A stretch of DNA of 64,000 nt, from assembly GCF_003569785.1 (NCBI RefSeq), contig NZ_KZ983998.1, positions 40,931 to 104,930 of the forward strand, given 5' to 3'. The notes under the pieces were generated by a model that saw only the letters and a list, made by a program, of their open reading frames with translations, was not told where the DNA came from and ran no database searches. Shown here piece after piece: positions 1-8,911 of the stretch; position 1 is the stretch's first letter, and each line of letters begins with the position of its first letter. The position numbers were made by a program, and so were the translations under genes. This DNA comes from Leucobacter sp. wl10. GTDB taxonomy: Bacteria > Actinomycetota > Actinomycetes > Actinomycetales > Microbacteriaceae.

Positions 1-132
1 CACCTCCTTCTTGAGGATGCGCATCGACTGCCCGAGGCTCTTCGCCAGACCCGGGAGCTTCGGCGCACCGAACAGCAGCAGGACCACGAAGAGAATGGCG
101 AGCAGGTGCACTCCGGTGAGGTTTCCAAGCAT
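1..132 (-). CDS. tatA: Sec-independent translocase TatA, 3'-truncated by the window edge
   Basis: The 44 residues present begin MLGNLTGVHLLAILFVVLLL and continue FGAPKLPGLAKSLGQSMRIL, then KKEV. This is the TatA/E signature: a short N-terminal membrane helix (about residues 5-20), the conserved FG hinge at 21-22, and an amphipathic helix with the LPxLAKSLGxS pattern. TatA forms the pore-like oligomer that exports folded twin-arginine proteins across the cytoplasmic membrane. The gene continues beyond position 1, so the acidic and charged tail cannot be seen. TatA is separated by about 30 bp from the next minus-strand gene, which would be read before it. TatE or TatB cannot be fully excluded on 44 residues, but TatA is the usual single actinobacterial form. 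Confidence 0.88.
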   Translation of the reverse strand, partial: MLGNLTGVHLLAILFVVLLLFGAPKLPGLAKSLGQSMRILKKEV

Positions 133-164
133 GCGAGCGGCTCCGATCCGTAGTGATTCCGCAA

Positions 165-509
165 TTATCGCACGTCGGACTGAATTGCAACCCCCGTTCC
201 CCGCTGCCGGCGCGCGACCAGGCCGAGCAGCAGCGCGACGAGGCCGCCGAGACCCAGGCCGATCGCGCCGCCGATCAGCGCGGCGAAGCCGGCCACCTGC
301 GCCATCGTGTAATCCGCGTCCTCCTCGATCGGGAAGAACAGGGACGCCAGGGCGGCGGCGATCGCGCCGAGCACCGCCGCCCCCACGATCACGCGCCCGT
401 AGCGCACCGACCGCTGCAGCGTCACCTCGCGCTCGACCTCTTCCCCCCGGGGGGCGAAGAGCGGGTCCTCCGCCGGTTCGTGGGCCTCAACGTCCTCTTC
501 GTTGTTCAT
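165..509 (-). CDS. small two-helix membrane protein, function unknown
   Basis: A 114-residue protein with an acidic N-terminus (about 1-35, rich in E, D and P), a first hydrophobic segment at about 41-60 (VGAAVLGAIAAALASLFF) and a second, glycine-rich one at about 71-98. It ends in a short basic, Arg-rich tail. It resembles small actinobacterial membrane proteins often found beside purine genes and tatA, but I cannot name the family. The start is an ATG, giving the whole charged head. It is read in the same direction as the SCP-like gene upstream (29 bp away) and tatA downstream, so the three may be co-transcribed. Topology is likely N-in/C-in. Confidence 0.7.
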   Translation of the reverse strand: MNNEEDVEAHEPAEDPLFAPRGEEVEREVTLQRSVRYGRVIVGAAVLGAIAAALASLFFPIEEDADYTMAQVAGFAALIGGAIGLGLGGLVALLLGLVARRQRGTGVAIQSDVR

Positions 510-538
510 GACCCTATTCTCTCAGGACCGCCTGAGGA

Positions 539-904
539 TCAGCGCGGGCGGCGGACGATCGGCAGCAGGCCCAGCAGGTCGGCGCGGGATCCCGAGGCGG
601 TGACGCGCGCCTCGCTCAGCGCGGTCTCCCAGTCGAGGCTTCCGGTCGCGAGCGCCAGCCAGGTCTCGGCGTCGGTCTCGATGACGTTCGGCGGGGTGCC
701 GCGCGTGTGCCGGGGACCCGCCACGCACTGGGTCGCGCCGAAGGGCGGCACCCGCACCTCGACCGAGTTGCCCGGAGCCAGCGCCGCGAGCTCCTCCAGC
801 AGGTAGCGCACGGCGGTCGCGACGACGGCCCGCCCGGCGCCCCCGTCCAGCGCCGCCGCGAGTGCCGCCAGCCCGTCGGCCTCGGAGATCCTTCGCTTCG
901 CCAC
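539..904 (-). CDS. SCP-like (sterol carrier family, actinobacterial type) protein
   Basis: A 121-residue protein with the block RVPPFGATQCVAGPRHTRGT and then PPNVIETDAETWLALATGSLDW. I recognise this as the actinobacterial SCP2-like family usually annotated 'sterol carrier family protein' and commonly found beside purF/purM/purD; no substrate is established. The N-terminal part is an Ala-rich helix. The start is a GTG. Six nucleotides upstream of it is TAAGGT (rc of 911-916), a good -10 element, so the mRNA is probably leaderless. The gene is divergent from purD, with about 250 bp of GC-rich DNA between them. Confidence 0.72.
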   Translation of the reverse strand: MAKRRISEADGLAALAAALDGGAGRAVVATAVRYLLEELAALAPGNSVEVRVPPFGATQCVAGPRHTRGTPPNVIETDAETWLALATGSLDWETALSEARVTASGSRADLLGLLPIVRRPR

Positions 905-1049
905 AGTGACACCTTACCGCCGGCCCCTCCCGGCCCCGGTTCCGCGGGTGCGCCCCGTTCCGCTCCGGCGTCCGGTCCCGTCCGGCCCCGCACTGCCAGG
1001 CCCGGCCGGCCCGCCCGCCCGGCGCTCCGCCCCTCGTGTCCCGAAACGC

Positions 1050-1098
1050 GAGTCGCGAACAGCCGCCTCCCTCTCCGCGAAGCCGCCGTTTGCGACTC
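1050..1098. repeat. imperfect inverted repeat upstream of purD
   Basis: Arms GAGTCGCGAAC (1050-1060) and GTTTGCGACTC (1088-1098) pair at 10 of 11 positions around a 27-nt loop. The hairpin ends about 50 bp before the purD -10 element. The rest of the 905-1158 gap is GC-rich DNA in which I see no gene. Confidence 0.5.
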
Positions 1099-1158
1099 CG
1101 GTTCGCTCGTCGAGGCCCGGAATGCGGCGCCCCGAGCCGCGGACACTATCCTGGGACG

Positions 1159-2421
1159 GTGAAGATCCTCGTCCTGGGGCCGGGTGCCCGCGAACACGCC
1201 ATCGTCCTCGCGCTTCTCGCCGAGGGGGCGAATCACGAGATCGTCTGCGCACCGGGCAACGCCGGCATCGCGGCGAGCGGGGTCGAGACCCCCGAGCTCG
1301 CGTACACGGACCCCGAGGCGGTCGCCGCGTTCGTGCGCGAGTGCGCATTCGACCTCGTGGTGGTCGGTCCGGAGGCGCCGCTCGTGGCGGGCGTGGCTGA
1401 TCCGCTGCGCGCCGCGGGGGTGCCCGTGTTCGGGCCGGATCGGGCCGCCGCCCGGCTCGAGGGCTCGAAGGCGTTCGCCAAGCGCGTGATGGACGAGGCC
1501 GGCGTGCCGACGGGCAGCGCCGTGCGCGTCACCTCGCCGGCGGACGCCGGACCAGTGCTCGACGAGTTCGGCGCGCCCTACGTGGTGAAGGCCGACGGCC
1601 TGGCCGCGGGCAAGGGCGTGCTGGTGACGGAGGACCGCGCCGCGGCTCTGGAACACGTCGCCACGTGGGCCCCGCACGGAGACGTGCTGATCGAGGAGTA
1701 CCTCGACGGCCAGGAGGTATCGCTCTTTTTCTTCGCCGACGGGCACGACGTGCTGCCGCTGAGCCCGGCGCAGGACTACAAGCGCGTCTTCGACGGCGAC
1801 GAGGGGCCCAACACCGGCGGCATGGGCGCGTACTCGCCGCTGCCGTGGCTGCCGGGCGGCGTGGAGTCGTTCGTCGACGAGATCACCCGCACGGTCGCGC
1901 TGCCGACCGTGCGCCGGCTCGAGGCCGAGGGCACACCCTTCGTCGGGCTGCTCTACTGCGGGCTCATCGTCACGCCGAAGGGGGTGCGGGTCATCGAGTT
2001 CAACGCGCGCTTCGGCGACCCCGAGACGCAGGTGGTGCTGGCGCGCCTCGACTCGCCGCTCAGCCGGTACCTGCTGGCCGCGGCGAGCGGCGAGCTCGCG
2101 GCGCAGCCCGCACCGGAGTTCTCCGAGGATCCCGCGGTGATCGTGGTCGTGGCGAGCGAGGGCTACCCGGGCGAGGTCGTCACCGGTCGCGGGATCACCG
2201 GGCTCGAGGGAGCCGCGGCGGTGCCCGGCGTGCACCTCGTGCACGCGGCGACCGCTCGCTCCGACGATGACGGCTGGATCGCGACCGGCGGACGCGTGCT
2301 CGGGGTCGTGGCACGGGGCAGCGATTTCGGCGAGGCCCGATCCCGAGCCTACGAGGCCGTCGCGCTCATCGGCCTCGAGGGAGGCCAGCACCGCGGCGAC
2401 ATCGCGGCTCGGGTCGCGTAG
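1159..2421 (+). CDS. purD: phosphoribosylamine--glycine ligase
   Basis: PurD (GARS) joins phosphoribosylamine and glycine using ATP, the second step of purine synthesis in the cytosol. The 420-residue product has the N-terminal GPGAREHA motif (family GxGxREHA), the ATP-grasp domain with [13 protein letters not shown] at about 218, and [15 protein letters not shown] at about 281. The length is normal for the family. I chose the GTG at 1159 because family alignment starts here ([14 protein letters not shown]) and because TATCCT (1147-1152) lies exactly 6 nt upstream, implying a leaderless transcript; the open frame further upstream has no family similarity. It converges with the SRPBCC gene, 40 bp away. 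Confidence 0.95.
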   Translation: MKILVLGPGAREHAIVLALLAEGANHEIVCAPGNAGIAASGVETPELAYTDPEAVAAFVRECAFDLVVVGPEAPLVAGVADPLRAAGVPVFGPDRAAARLEGSKAFAKRVMDEAGVPTGSAVRVTSPADAGPVLDEFGAPYVVKADGLAAGKGVLVTEDRAAALEHVATWAPHGDVLIEEYLDGQEVSLFFFADGHDVLPLSPAQDYKRVFDGDEGPNTGGMGAYSPLPWLPGGVESFVDEITRTVALPTVRRLEAEGTPFVGLLYCGLIVTPKGVRVIEFNARFGDPETQVVLARLDSPLSRYLLAAASGELAAQPAPEFSEDPAVIVVVASEGYPGEVVTGRGITGLEGAAAVPGVHLVHAATARSDDDGWIATGGRVLGVVARGSDFGEARSRAYEAVALIGLEGGQHRGDIAARVA

Positions 2422-2461
2422 CGGCGCTCACGGCGCGGCCCGGACCGGATCCCCCGCGATG

Positions 2462-3205
2462 CTACGCACCGCGGATGATGCTGTCGAAGTCCGGCTCCTC
2501 GGGGTCGTCGGAGTCGCGGGGTTCTCCCGGCACGGCCAGCCGCTCGACCTCGATGGTGTCGCCGGCCTCGGCGGTGTCGCCGACCTCGGCGTCGCGCGCG
2601 TCCTGCGCCTCCACGACGGGCACCGATCCCGTGTCGAGCTCGAGGCGATCTCCCACCTGCGGCTCCGCCTCGACCTCGATCTCCACGGCCTCGACCTCGA
2701 CCAGCTCGGCGTCGACCTCGCCCTCGATCTCCAGCGGCGCGACCTCGAGCGCCCCGTCAGACGCCGCCTCGGCCGCCGCCTCGACGGCTCCGGCGAGCTC
2801 CGCCAGCAGCCGGCCCCATTCCTGCTGGGAGACCGCCGCGCGTTCAGCGGGCGCCGCGAGCGCGTCGAACCCCGTCTCCGTGACGGTGACGCCGGTCTCG
2901 TGGCCCTGAGAGCGCAGCGTCAGCAGCACCGCGGTCGTGCGCTCCTCGCCGGACTCCCGCCAGGTGAAGCCGAACGCGTGGCCCTCGACCCACACGTCGA
3001 CCGCGCCCTCGGTCTCGCGCGCGGGCGAGGCCTCGCCCCCCTCCTCGGCCGCGGACCGGACGGCGACGGCGCCGCCGACCCCCGGCTCCAGCTGCAGGCC
3101 GGGCCACCACTCCGACCGGCGCCCCGAGTCGACCAGATACGACCACACCGCAGCTCTCGCGGCCCTCACCCGGCTCCGCGCTACAACCGGTCCCAGCGGG
3201 ATCAT
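2462..3205 (-). CDS. SRPBCC (START-like) protein with long acidic tail
   Basis: A 247-residue protein. Residues about 1-130 read like an SRPBCC/AHSA1-type hydrophobic-pocket domain: AAVWSYLVDSGRRSEWWPGL near the start, a middle EGHAFGFTWRESG block, and a C-terminal helix with QQEWGRLLAELAGAV. Such domains bind small hydrophobic ligands or act as cyclase/chaperone modules; the ligand is unknown. Residues about 135-247 are an unusual, highly acidic Glu/Val/Asp-rich tail that looks disordered. The ATG at 3205 is preferred over the one at 3217 because AGGAG followed by CACC immediately precedes it. The gene is divergent from purC and convergent with purD. Confidence 0.68.
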   Translation of the reverse strand: MIPLGPVVARSRVRAARAAVWSYLVDSGRRSEWWPGLQLEPGVGGAVAVRSAAEEGGEASPARETEGAVDVWVEGHAFGFTWRESGEERTTAVLLTLRSQGHETGVTVTETGFDALAAPAERAAVSQQEWGRLLAELAGAVEAAAEAASDGALEVAPLEIEGEVDAELVEVEAVEIEVEAEPQVGDRLELDTGSVPVVEAQDARDAEVGDTAEAGDTIEVERLAVPGEPRDSDDPEEPDFDSIIRGA

Positions 3206-3407
3206 GGTGCTCCTCATCAGGTCGATGCCACTTCGCGTGTCGTCATCCGCCGGTGGGCGCCGCCGGGGCAAACACCAGCGTACGCTAATGAGACTACCGG
3301 TATCCGCCGACATTGCGCCGAGAAACGCGGCGGGGATCCGCCGATCCCCTGTGCCCGCCCCCGCCCGGTCCGCACCCCCGCCCGCCCGCCCGTCCGTCCT
3401 CCCGAAA

Positions 3408-3464
3408 CCGTGTGCGCCTTTCGGGCGCCCCATCGCGATGCGAGCGCCCGAAAGGCGCACACGG
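3408..3464. repeat. perfect 21-bp inverted repeat between the SRPBCC gene and purC
   Basis: The left arm (3408-3428) begins CCGTGTGCGCC and the right arm (3444-3464) ends GGCGCACACGG; all 21 positions pair around a 15-nt loop. This hairpin sits in the 307-bp divergent intergenic region, about 50 bp before the purC start, where no coding sequence is apparent. It is too long and too perfect for an ordinary operator. It could be a REP-like palindrome or a structured untranslated leader. Confidence 0.75.
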
Positions 3465-3512
3465 ATCGAACCTCGGGCGCTTCGGAGAACGAGCAGGTGG
3501 AAGAATGGACGC

Positions 3513-4409
3513 GTGACGCAACTCTCCCCGCCCCCGCAGCTCGACGGCTGGCAGCACATCTACTCCGGCAAGGTGCGCGACCTCTACGTGCCCGCCGACG
3601 GCTCCGACGCGCAGCTGCTCGTCGTCGCGAGCAACCGCGTGAGCGCGTTCGACCACGTGCTCGAGCCGCCCATCCCGGGCAAGGGCGCGCTGCTCACGGC
3701 CCTGTCGAACTGGTGGTGCTCGCGCATCGACGTGCCCAACCACCTCGCGGGCGCGGGATCCGGGGCCCCCGCCGTTCCCGAGGAGGTGGCCGACCGTGCC
3801 ATGCTCACCCGCCGCCTTCAGATGCACCCGGTGGAGTGCGTGGTGCGCGGCGCGCTCACGGGGTCGGGGTTCGCCGAGTACCGGCGCACCGGGGCGGTGT
3901 GCGGCATCGAGCTGCCGGCGGGCCTCGAGGACGGCGACCTGCTCGAGGCGCCCATCTACACCCCAGCGTACAAGGCCCCGCTCGGCGAGCACGACGAGAA
4001 CATCAGCTACGAGCGCTCGGTCGAGCTGGTGGGCGAGGAGGCCGCGGCGGCGCTGCGCGACGCCTCGTTGCGCATCTTCGCCGAGGCCCGGGATCTGGCC
4101 GCGGCGCGGGGCGTGGTGCTCGCCGACACCAAGTTCGAGTTCGGGCGCGATCCGGGCAGCGGAGAGCTGGTGCTGGCCGACGAGGTGCTGACGAGCGACT
4201 CCTCGCGGTACTGGGAAGCCTCGGCGTACTTCGACGCCTCGCTGCCGCGCGCGAAGCGCCTCGCCTCCTTCGACAAGCAGATCGTGCGCGACTGGCTCGC
4301 GGCCAACTGGGACAGGCGTGGCGAGCCGCCCGTGCTCCCCGACGAGATCGTGGCGCGGACCCGCGCCCGGTACCGCGAGCTGCATGCGCGGCTGACGGGC
4401 GGGGCCTGA
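3513..4409 (+). CDS. purC: phosphoribosylaminoimidazole-succinocarboxamide synthase
   Basis: PurC (SAICAR synthase) condenses CAIR with aspartate using ATP. The 298-residue product has the diagnostic YSGKVRDLY at residues 17-25, SNRVSAFDHV, and the C-terminal DEVLTSDSSRYW followed by SFDKQIVRDWL, all hallmark SAICAR synthetase segments. The length fits the actinobacterial form. I take the GTG at 3513 (VTQLSPPPQLDGWQHIYSGK) because it gives the standard N-terminus; an AAGAAT hexamer ends 6 nt before it, so a leaderless start is possible, though the hexamer is a weak -10. It is followed by purS and purQ in the same direction after a 165-bp gap holding a hairpin and promoter. Confidence 0.95.
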   Translation: MTQLSPPPQLDGWQHIYSGKVRDLYVPADGSDAQLLVVASNRVSAFDHVLEPPIPGKGALLTALSNWWCSRIDVPNHLAGAGSGAPAVPEEVADRAMLTRRLQMHPVECVVRGALTGSGFAEYRRTGAVCGIELPAGLEDGDLLEAPIYTPAYKAPLGEHDENISYERSVELVGEEAAAALRDASLRIFAEARDLAAARGVVLADTKFEFGRDPGSGELVLADEVLTSDSSRYWEASAYFDASLPRAKRLASFDKQIVRDWLAANWDRRGEPPVLPDEIVARTRARYRELHARLTGGA

Positions 4410-4425
4410 TCCGGGGCCGCCCTGC

Positions 4426-4501
4426 CGCAGATACGGGATCTGCAGAAGATATGCCCGATCCGCCTCGGAATCGCATACGCATCGCAGATCCCGGATCTTC
4501 G
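4426..4501. repeat. inverted repeat of an 18-nt motif between purC and purS
   Basis: CGCAGATACGGGATCTGC (4426-4443) pairs with GCAGATCCCGGATCTTCG (4484-4501) at 16 of 18 positions. The right arm recurs almost unchanged (17 of 18) in another intergenic region at 49216-49233. The hairpin lies between the purC stop and the purS promoter, so it could attenuate read-through from purC, or be a repeat-family member. Confidence 0.65.
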
Positions 4502-4530
4502 ACCACGGCGTCCGACTGCCGAGCGCACGG

Positions 4531-4536
4531 TAGACT
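4531..4536 (+). promoter_or_regulatory. purS -10 element TAGACT
   Basis: TAGACT matches the actinobacterial sigma-A TANNNT -10. The same hexamer occurs upstream of purL, lysC and the SRP RNA in this window. The resulting leader would be about 30 nt and contains GGAGG 8 nt before the purS GTG. No good -35 is visible. Confidence 0.6.
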
Positions 4537-4574
4537 GGGCCAGACTTCTGTGTTCTCGAGTTGGAGGCTCTCCA

Positions 4575-4832
4575 GTGCCCACGATTGTTGTTGACGTCAT
4601 GCCCAAGGCCGAGCTGCTCGATCCGCAGGGCAAGGCGACCACAGGGGCCCTCGCCCGCCTGGGCCACGGCAAGTTCGAGAACGTGCGCATCGGCAAGCGC
4701 TTCGAGTTCACGGTCGAGGGCGAGGTGACCGACGAGGTGCTCGCCGAGGTGCGCCAGGTGGCCGACGAGATCCTCTCGAACGCGGTCATCGAGGACGTCG
4801 TCTCGATCGCCGTCGACGGCGAGACTCTCTGA
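4575..4832 (+). CDS. purS: phosphoribosylformylglycinamidine synthase subunit PurS
   Basis: An 85-residue PurS. This small protein bridges PurL and the PurQ glutaminase in the multi-subunit FGAM synthase of Gram-positive bacteria. Visible family features are the N-terminal [20 protein letters not shown] (strand, then D-P-x-G), and VRIGKRFEF in the middle. The start is GTG with TTGGAGG as ribosome binding site. Its stop codon overlaps the purQ ATG by one base (TGATG), so the two are translationally coupled. Its partner purL is about 15 kb away at 19466. Confidence 0.93.
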   Translation: MPTIVVDVMPKAELLDPQGKATTGALARLGHGKFENVRIGKRFEFTVEGEVTDEVLAEVRQVADEILSNAVIEDVVSIAVDGETL

Positions 4833-5536
4833 TGTCGACGAGGATCGGCGTTGTCACCTTCCCCGGCTCGCTCGACGATCGCGACGCGCAGCGCGCCATC
4901 CGCATCGCCGGGGCCGAGCCCGTCGCGCTCTGGCACGCCGATCACGATCTGCAGGGCGTCGACGCCATCGTGCTGCCGGGCGGCTTCAGCTACGGCGACT
5001 ACCTGCGCCCCGGCGCGATCGCGGCGATCTCGCCGATCATGACCGAGGTGATCGGCGCGGCGCACGGGGGCATGCCGGTGCTCGGCATCTGCAACGGCTT
5101 CCAGGTGCTCGTCGAGTCGCACCTGCTGCCGGGCGGCCTGATCCGCAATGCGCACCAGCAGTTCATCCGCCGCGACCAGCGGATCGTGGTCGAGAACGCC
5201 GACACCGCGTGGACCAGCGAGTTCGAGCGCGGTGAGGAGATCGTGATCCCGCTCAAGAACGGCGACGGGGGTTACATCGCGAACGACGATACGCTCGAGC
5301 GGCTCGAGGGCGAGGGGCTCGTCGCCTTCCGCTACGCGGGCGTCAATCCCAACGGCTCGCTGAACGACATCGCGGGGCTCACGAACGAGCGCGGCAACGT
5401 CGTCGGCCTCATGCCGCACCCCGAGCACGCGGTCGAGCCGGGCTTCGGCCCGGACATGCCCGAGGCCATGCGCTCCGGCGTCGACGGCCTGAGGTTCTTC
5501 ACGAGCGCTGTCGCGGCGCTCGCGGCTCGGGTGTAG
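4832..5536 (+). CDS. purQ: phosphoribosylformylglycinamidine synthase subunit PurQ (glutaminase)
   Basis: PurQ is the class I glutamine amidotransferase that supplies ammonia to PurL. The 234-residue protein has the nucleophile elbow GICNGFQVL with Cys87, and the PHPEH motif giving His196 and Glu198, completing the Cys-His-Glu triad. The N-terminal [19 protein letters not shown] block is typical. Translation is coupled to purS by a TGATG overlap. The TAG stop lies inside the first copy of a 14-bp tandem repeat. The next gene, hemL, is convergent. Confidence 0.95.
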   Translation: MSTRIGVVTFPGSLDDRDAQRAIRIAGAEPVALWHADHDLQGVDAIVLPGGFSYGDYLRPGAIAAISPIMTEVIGAAHGGMPVLGICNGFQVLVESHLLPGGLIRNAHQQFIRRDQRIVVENADTAWTSEFERGEEIVIPLKNGDGGYIANDDTLERLEGEGLVAFRYAGVNPNGSLNDIAGLTNERGNVVGLMPHPEHAVEPGFGPDMPEAMRSGVDGLRFFTSAVAALAARV

Positions 5537-5585
5537 CCCGCCCGGTGTAGCCCGCCCGGTGTAGCCCGCCCGGTGTGGCCGCCCG
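5531..5585. repeat. 14-bp tandem repeat overlapping the purQ stop codon
   Basis: Unit GTGTAGCCCGCCCG occurs three times perfectly (5531-5544, 5545-5558, 5559-5572), followed by a degenerate copy GTGTGGCCGCCCG. The purQ stop TAG is within the first unit, and the later units add only untranslated DNA. This is a candidate variable-number repeat. Confidence 0.9.
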
Positions 5586-5592
5586 GCTGCGC

Positions 5593-5670
5593 CGAGACGC
5601 CATCGGTTTCCCGAGACACCACGAAAGCAACGCGAATTAGGTGGCGTCTCGGGTGGCTCATGGCGTCTCG
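5593..5670. repeat. inverted repeat cluster between convergent purQ and hemL
   Basis: CGAGACGCCAT (5593-5603) pairs perfectly with ATGGCGTCTCG (5660-5670). Between them CCCGAGACACC and GGTGGCGTCTCGGG form a second, imperfect pair. A further 7-bp pair GGATCCG/CGGATCC (5691-5697, 5714-5720) follows. The location suggests bidirectional transcription termination, although no T-tract is present. Confidence 0.55.
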
Positions 5671-5757
5671 CTGCGAGATGCGAGAACGGTGGATCCGGGG
5701 CCGGCGAGGACCGCGGATCCGTGAACCGCAGCCCCTCCGACGCGCCCGGGCCCGCGC

Positions 5758-7101
5758 CTACGACGCCGCGGCAGCCCGGGCCGCGGCGGGCAGGGCTGCG
5801 GCGATCCGCTCCAGGGCGGCATCGTCGTGCGCGGCCGTGACGAACCAGGCCTCGAACGCGCTCGGGGGCAGGTTGACGCCCCGCTCGAGCATGGCGTGGA
5901 AGAACGCCCGGTGGCGCCCGACCTCCTGCCCCTGCACGGTCGCGTAGTCGAGGGGGGCCTCGGGGAACTCCCCGAAGAGCACGCTGAACAGGGTTCCCGC
6001 TCGCTGCACGCGGAAGGGCGCGCCAGCCGCGGTGAACGCGCTCGACACCTCGGAGACGATCGCCTCGGCCGCGCTCGCAAGACGCTTGTACGCGGCGAGA
6101 TCCGCGTGCCGCAGCGTCGTGAGCCCCGCGGCGACCGCGAGCGGATTGCCCGAGAGCGTGCCCGCCTGGTAGACGGGACCGAGCGGGGCGAGCAGCTCCA
6201 TGATCTCGGCGCGGCCGCCGAGCGCGGCGAGCGGCAGGCCTCCGCCCACGACCTTGCCGAAGGTGAACAGATCGGGCGAGACGCCCTCGGGCACCCGCGC
6301 CTGCTCGATCCCCCAGTATCCGGACGGCCCGGCGCGGAAGCCCGTGAGCACCTCGTCGAGGATCACGAGCGCCCCGTGCCGATGCGCGAGGTCGATCATC
6401 GCGGCGGTGAAGCCGGGCTCGGGCGGGAGCACGCCCATGTTCGCGGCCGCGGCCTCGGAGATGACGGCTGCGATGCGGTCGCCGTGCTCGGCGAACGCCG
6501 CGGCGAGCGCGGTCGGGTCGTTGTAGGGCAGCACGAGCGTCTGGCCCGCGGTCTCGGGCGTGACCCCGGCCGATCCCGGCAGGGCGAGGGTGGCGAGCCC
6601 CGACCCGGCCTCGGCGAGCAGCCCGTCGGAGTGACCGTGGTAGTGCCCAGCGAACTTGACGATGAGCGGGCGGCCGGTGGCCCCGCGCGCGAGCCTGATC
6701 GCGGTCATGGTGGCCTCGGTGCCCGTCGAGACGAGCCGCAGCCGCTCGACCTCGGGCACCCGCGCGATGATCTCCTCGGCGAGCTCCGCCTCCTCGGGCG
6801 CGGAGGCGCCGAAGCCGAGCCCGCGCCCGGCCGCGGCCTGCACCGCCTCGACCACGGCGGGGTGGGCGTGCCCCAGCAGCGCGGGACCCCACGAGGCCAC
6901 GAGGTCGACGTACTCGTTGCCGTCGGCGTCGGTGACCAGGGGACCTCGCCCGGAGACGAGGAAGCGCGGCGTGCCGCCGACGGAGCCGAAGGCGCGCACG
7001 GGGGAGTTCACGCCGCCGGGGATGACGCGGGAGGCGCGCTCGGCGAGCGCCGCGCTGCGCTCGGTGCTCGTGACGGATCGCGGGGTCGATGCGGCGCTCA
7101 T
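5758..7101 (-). CDS. hemL: glutamate-1-semialdehyde 2,1-aminomutase
   Basis: HemL converts glutamate-1-semialdehyde to 5-aminolevulinate with PLP, the second step of C5-pathway heme synthesis. The 447-residue protein has [11 protein letters not shown] near residue 25, [11 protein letters not shown], and the [11 protein letters not shown] motif whose Lys283 forms the PLP Schiff base. Length is standard. The start ATG at 7101 overlaps the hemB stop (ATGA), marking it as the last gene of the hemE-G-C-D-B-L operon. An upstream in-frame extension through hemB was rejected because it reads the hemB gene out of frame. Confidence 0.95.
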   Translation of the reverse strand: MSAASTPRSVTSTERSAALAERASRVIPGGVNSPVRAFGSVGGTPRFLVSGRGPLVTDADGNEYVDLVASWGPALLGHAHPAVVEAVQAAAGRGLGFGASAPEEAELAEEIIARVPEVERLRLVSTGTEATMTAIRLARGATGRPLIVKFAGHYHGHSDGLLAEAGSGLATLALPGSAGVTPETAGQTLVLPYNDPTALAAAFAEHGDRIAAVISEAAAANMGVLPPEPGFTAAMIDLAHRHGALVILDEVLTGFRAGPSGYWGIEQARVPEGVSPDLFTFGKVVGGGLPLAALGGRAEIMELLAPLGPVYQAGTLSGNPLAVAAGLTTLRHADLAAYKRLASAAEAIVSEVSSAFTAAGAPFRVQRAGTLFSVLFGEFPEAPLDYATVQGQEVGRHRAFFHAMLERGVNLPPSAFEAWFVTAAHDDAALERIAAALPAAARAAAAS

Positions 7102-8069
7102 CGCAGCCACCCCGCGAGCTCGACGGCGAAGTAGCTGAGGATCGCGTCGGCCCCCGCGCGCTTGATGCCGATCACCGACTCCTCGACCGCACGGCGCCGG
7201 TCGATCCACCCGTTCGCGGCCGCCGCCTCGATCATGGCGGCCTCGCCGGAGACCTGGTACGCCCAGACGGGCACGGGGCTGACCGCGGCGACATCGGCGA
7301 GCACGTCGAGGTAGCTCATGGCGGGTTTCACCATGATCACGTCGGCGCCCTCGGCAACGTCGAGTTCGGCCTCGCGCAGGCCCTCGCGACGGTTGGCGGG
7401 ATCCTGCTGGTAGGTGCGGCGGTCCCCCGTCAGCTGCGAGTCGACGGCCTCGCGGAACGGGCCGTAGAACGCCGACGCGTACTTCGCGGAGTAGCCGAGG
7501 ATCGCCGTGTCCCGGTGACCGGCCTCGTCGAGGGCGTCGCGCACGGCGGCCACCTGCCCGTCCATCATGCCGGAGAGCCCGAGCAGCGCGGAGCCCGCCT
7601 CGGCCTGGGCGACGGCCATGGAGCGGTAGCGATCGAGGGTCGCGTCGTTGTCGACCGTTCCGCGGTCGTCGAGCACGCCGCAGTGGCCGTGGTCGGTGAA
7701 CTCGTCGAGGCAGAGGTCGGTCTGCACGACGAGCGCGTCCCCCGCCTCCGAGACGGCGGCGCGGGTGGCGAGGTTCAGAATGCCGCGCGGATCGTCGGCC
7801 GCGCTGCCGCGGGCGTCGCGCACGCTCGGCACGCCGAACAGCATGACGCCGCCGACACCGGCCTCCGCGGCCTCGGCCGCGGCGCGGCGCAGCGAGTCGA
7901 GGGTGTGCTGGAAGACGCCCGGCATGGAGGATATCTCGCGGGGTTCGCCGATGTCCTCGCGCACGAAGAGGGGCAGGATCAGCTCGGCGGGGTGCAGGCG
8001 GGTCTCGGAGATCAGTCTGCGCATGGCCGGGGTGGTGCGCAGGCGGCGCGGTCGGACGGTGGGGATCAT
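7098..8069 (-). CDS. hemB: delta-aminolevulinic acid dehydratase (porphobilinogen synthase)
   Basis: HemB condenses two 5-aminolevulinate molecules to porphobilinogen. The 323-residue product contains [12 protein letters not shown] and LILPLFVRE at the N-terminus. The two catalytic lysines are visible: Lys196 in [15 protein letters not shown] and Lys248 in VKPAMSYLD. The metal loop reads [14 protein letters not shown], a mixed Cys/Asp form rather than the classical three-Cys zinc or all-Asp magnesium type, so the metal is uncertain. It overlaps hemD and hemL by ATGA junctions on either side. Confidence 0.95.
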   Translation of the reverse strand: MIPTVRPRRLRTTPAMRRLISETRLHPAELILPLFVREDIGEPREISSMPGVFQHTLDSLRRAAAEAAEAGVGGVMLFGVPSVRDARGSAADDPRGILNLATRAAVSEAGDALVVQTDLCLDEFTDHGHCGVLDDRGTVDNDATLDRYRSMAVAQAEAGSALLGLSGMMDGQVAAVRDALDEAGHRDTAILGYSAKYASAFYGPFREAVDSQLTGDRRTYQQDPANRREGLREAELDVAEGADVIMVKPAMSYLDVLADVAAVSPVPVWAYQVSGEAAMIEAAAANGWIDRRRAVEESVIGIKRAGADAILSYFAVELAGWLR

Positions 8070-8911
8070 GCGGGGTGTCCTTCTGATCGATTCGAGTGGT
8101 CGGAGGGTGGGAGGGGCAGCGCCGCGAGCACGGCGAGCAGGCCCCCTGAGGTGTGCTCTTCGGCGATGGCCCCGGCCCGCAGCCCGAAGTCTGCGAGCGC
8201 GCGCGCGGTCGGGCCGCCGATCGCGACCACGGCGGTTGCGGCGGGGATCGGGGCGAATCGGCGGGCGATCTCGCGCGCCCCGGATCCGCTCATCGCCAGG
8301 ATCGCGTCGAACCCGCCCGCCGCGACGGCGGTCTCCAGCTCGGCGTCGCGGGGCGCGGGAATGGTGCGGTAGGCCGTGACGCGCTCCGGGGAATGCCCGG
8401 CGGCCGTGAGTGCGGCCTGGAGGTCGGTGCCCGCGATCTCGGAGAGCGGGAGCAGCAGGCGTCGCCGCTCACGGCCCGCGAGCGCTTCGATGAGGGCCTC
8501 GGCCAGCCCGCGCGCCGAGAAGTCGCGCCCCGGCTGCACCGCGACCTCGAAGCCGCGCTCGCCCAGGGCGTCGGCGGTGGCCGGCCCCACCGCCGCGACC
8601 GGCGACGAGCGGGGCTTCGCGCCCGCCTCGGCGAAGGCGTGAGCCCCGGCGGCGCTCGTGACGACGAGCCAGTCGTAGGAGCCCCTGTTCCAGCGGTCCG
8701 CGGCCGCGGCGAGCGCATCCGGGCGCTCGGGCGGCGCGGTGACGGTGAGCGGCGCGACGACGGCCTCGCCGCCGCGCTCGCGGATCCCGGCCGCGAGGCG
8801 GTCGCCCAGCGCCCCGCCGCGGGGCACCAGGATCCGGCGTCCGGCGAGGCTCCGCCCGCCGGGTGCGCCGGCGCTCCGGGCAGCGGCGCGCTCCGCGGAT
8901 TCCGGACTCAC
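8066..8911 (-). CDS. hemD: uroporphyrinogen-III synthase
   Basis: HemD closes hydroxymethylbilane with inversion of ring D to give uroporphyrinogen III. The sequence is poorly conserved, as usual, but the 281 residues show the two-domain pattern: [20 protein letters not shown] near residue 24, [26 protein letters not shown] and a C-terminal [10 protein letters not shown] block. Position between hemC and hemB settles the call. The start is a GTG overlapping the hemC stop (GTGA); the 14 residues before the domain are Ala/Arg-rich and may not be essential. Confidence 0.88.
   Translation of the reverse strand: MSPESAERAAARSAGAPGGRSLAGRRILVPRGGALGDRLAAGIRERGGEAVVAPLTVTAPPERPDALAAAADRWNRGSYDWLVVTSAAGAHAFAEAGAKPRSSPVAAVGPATADALGERGFEVAVQPGRDFSARGLAEALIEALAGRERRRLLLPLSEIAGTDLQAALTAAGHSPERVTAYRTIPAPRDAELETAVAAGGFDAILAMSGSGAREIARRFAPIPAATAVVAIGGPTARALADFGLRAGAIAEEHTSGGLLAVLAALPLPPSDHSNRSEGHPA

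Noticed and set aside
616-2391. Minus-strand frame opposite purD.
   Set aside because: His/Arg-rich antisense translation, no start signals.
5531-5585. CRISPR-like repeats.
   Set aside because: Units are 14 bp without spacers; a simple tandem repeat.
4007-6892. A 961-codon minus-strand frame opposite purC, purS and purQ and in the wrong frame of hemL.
   Set aside because: No family features; the true genes explain the region.
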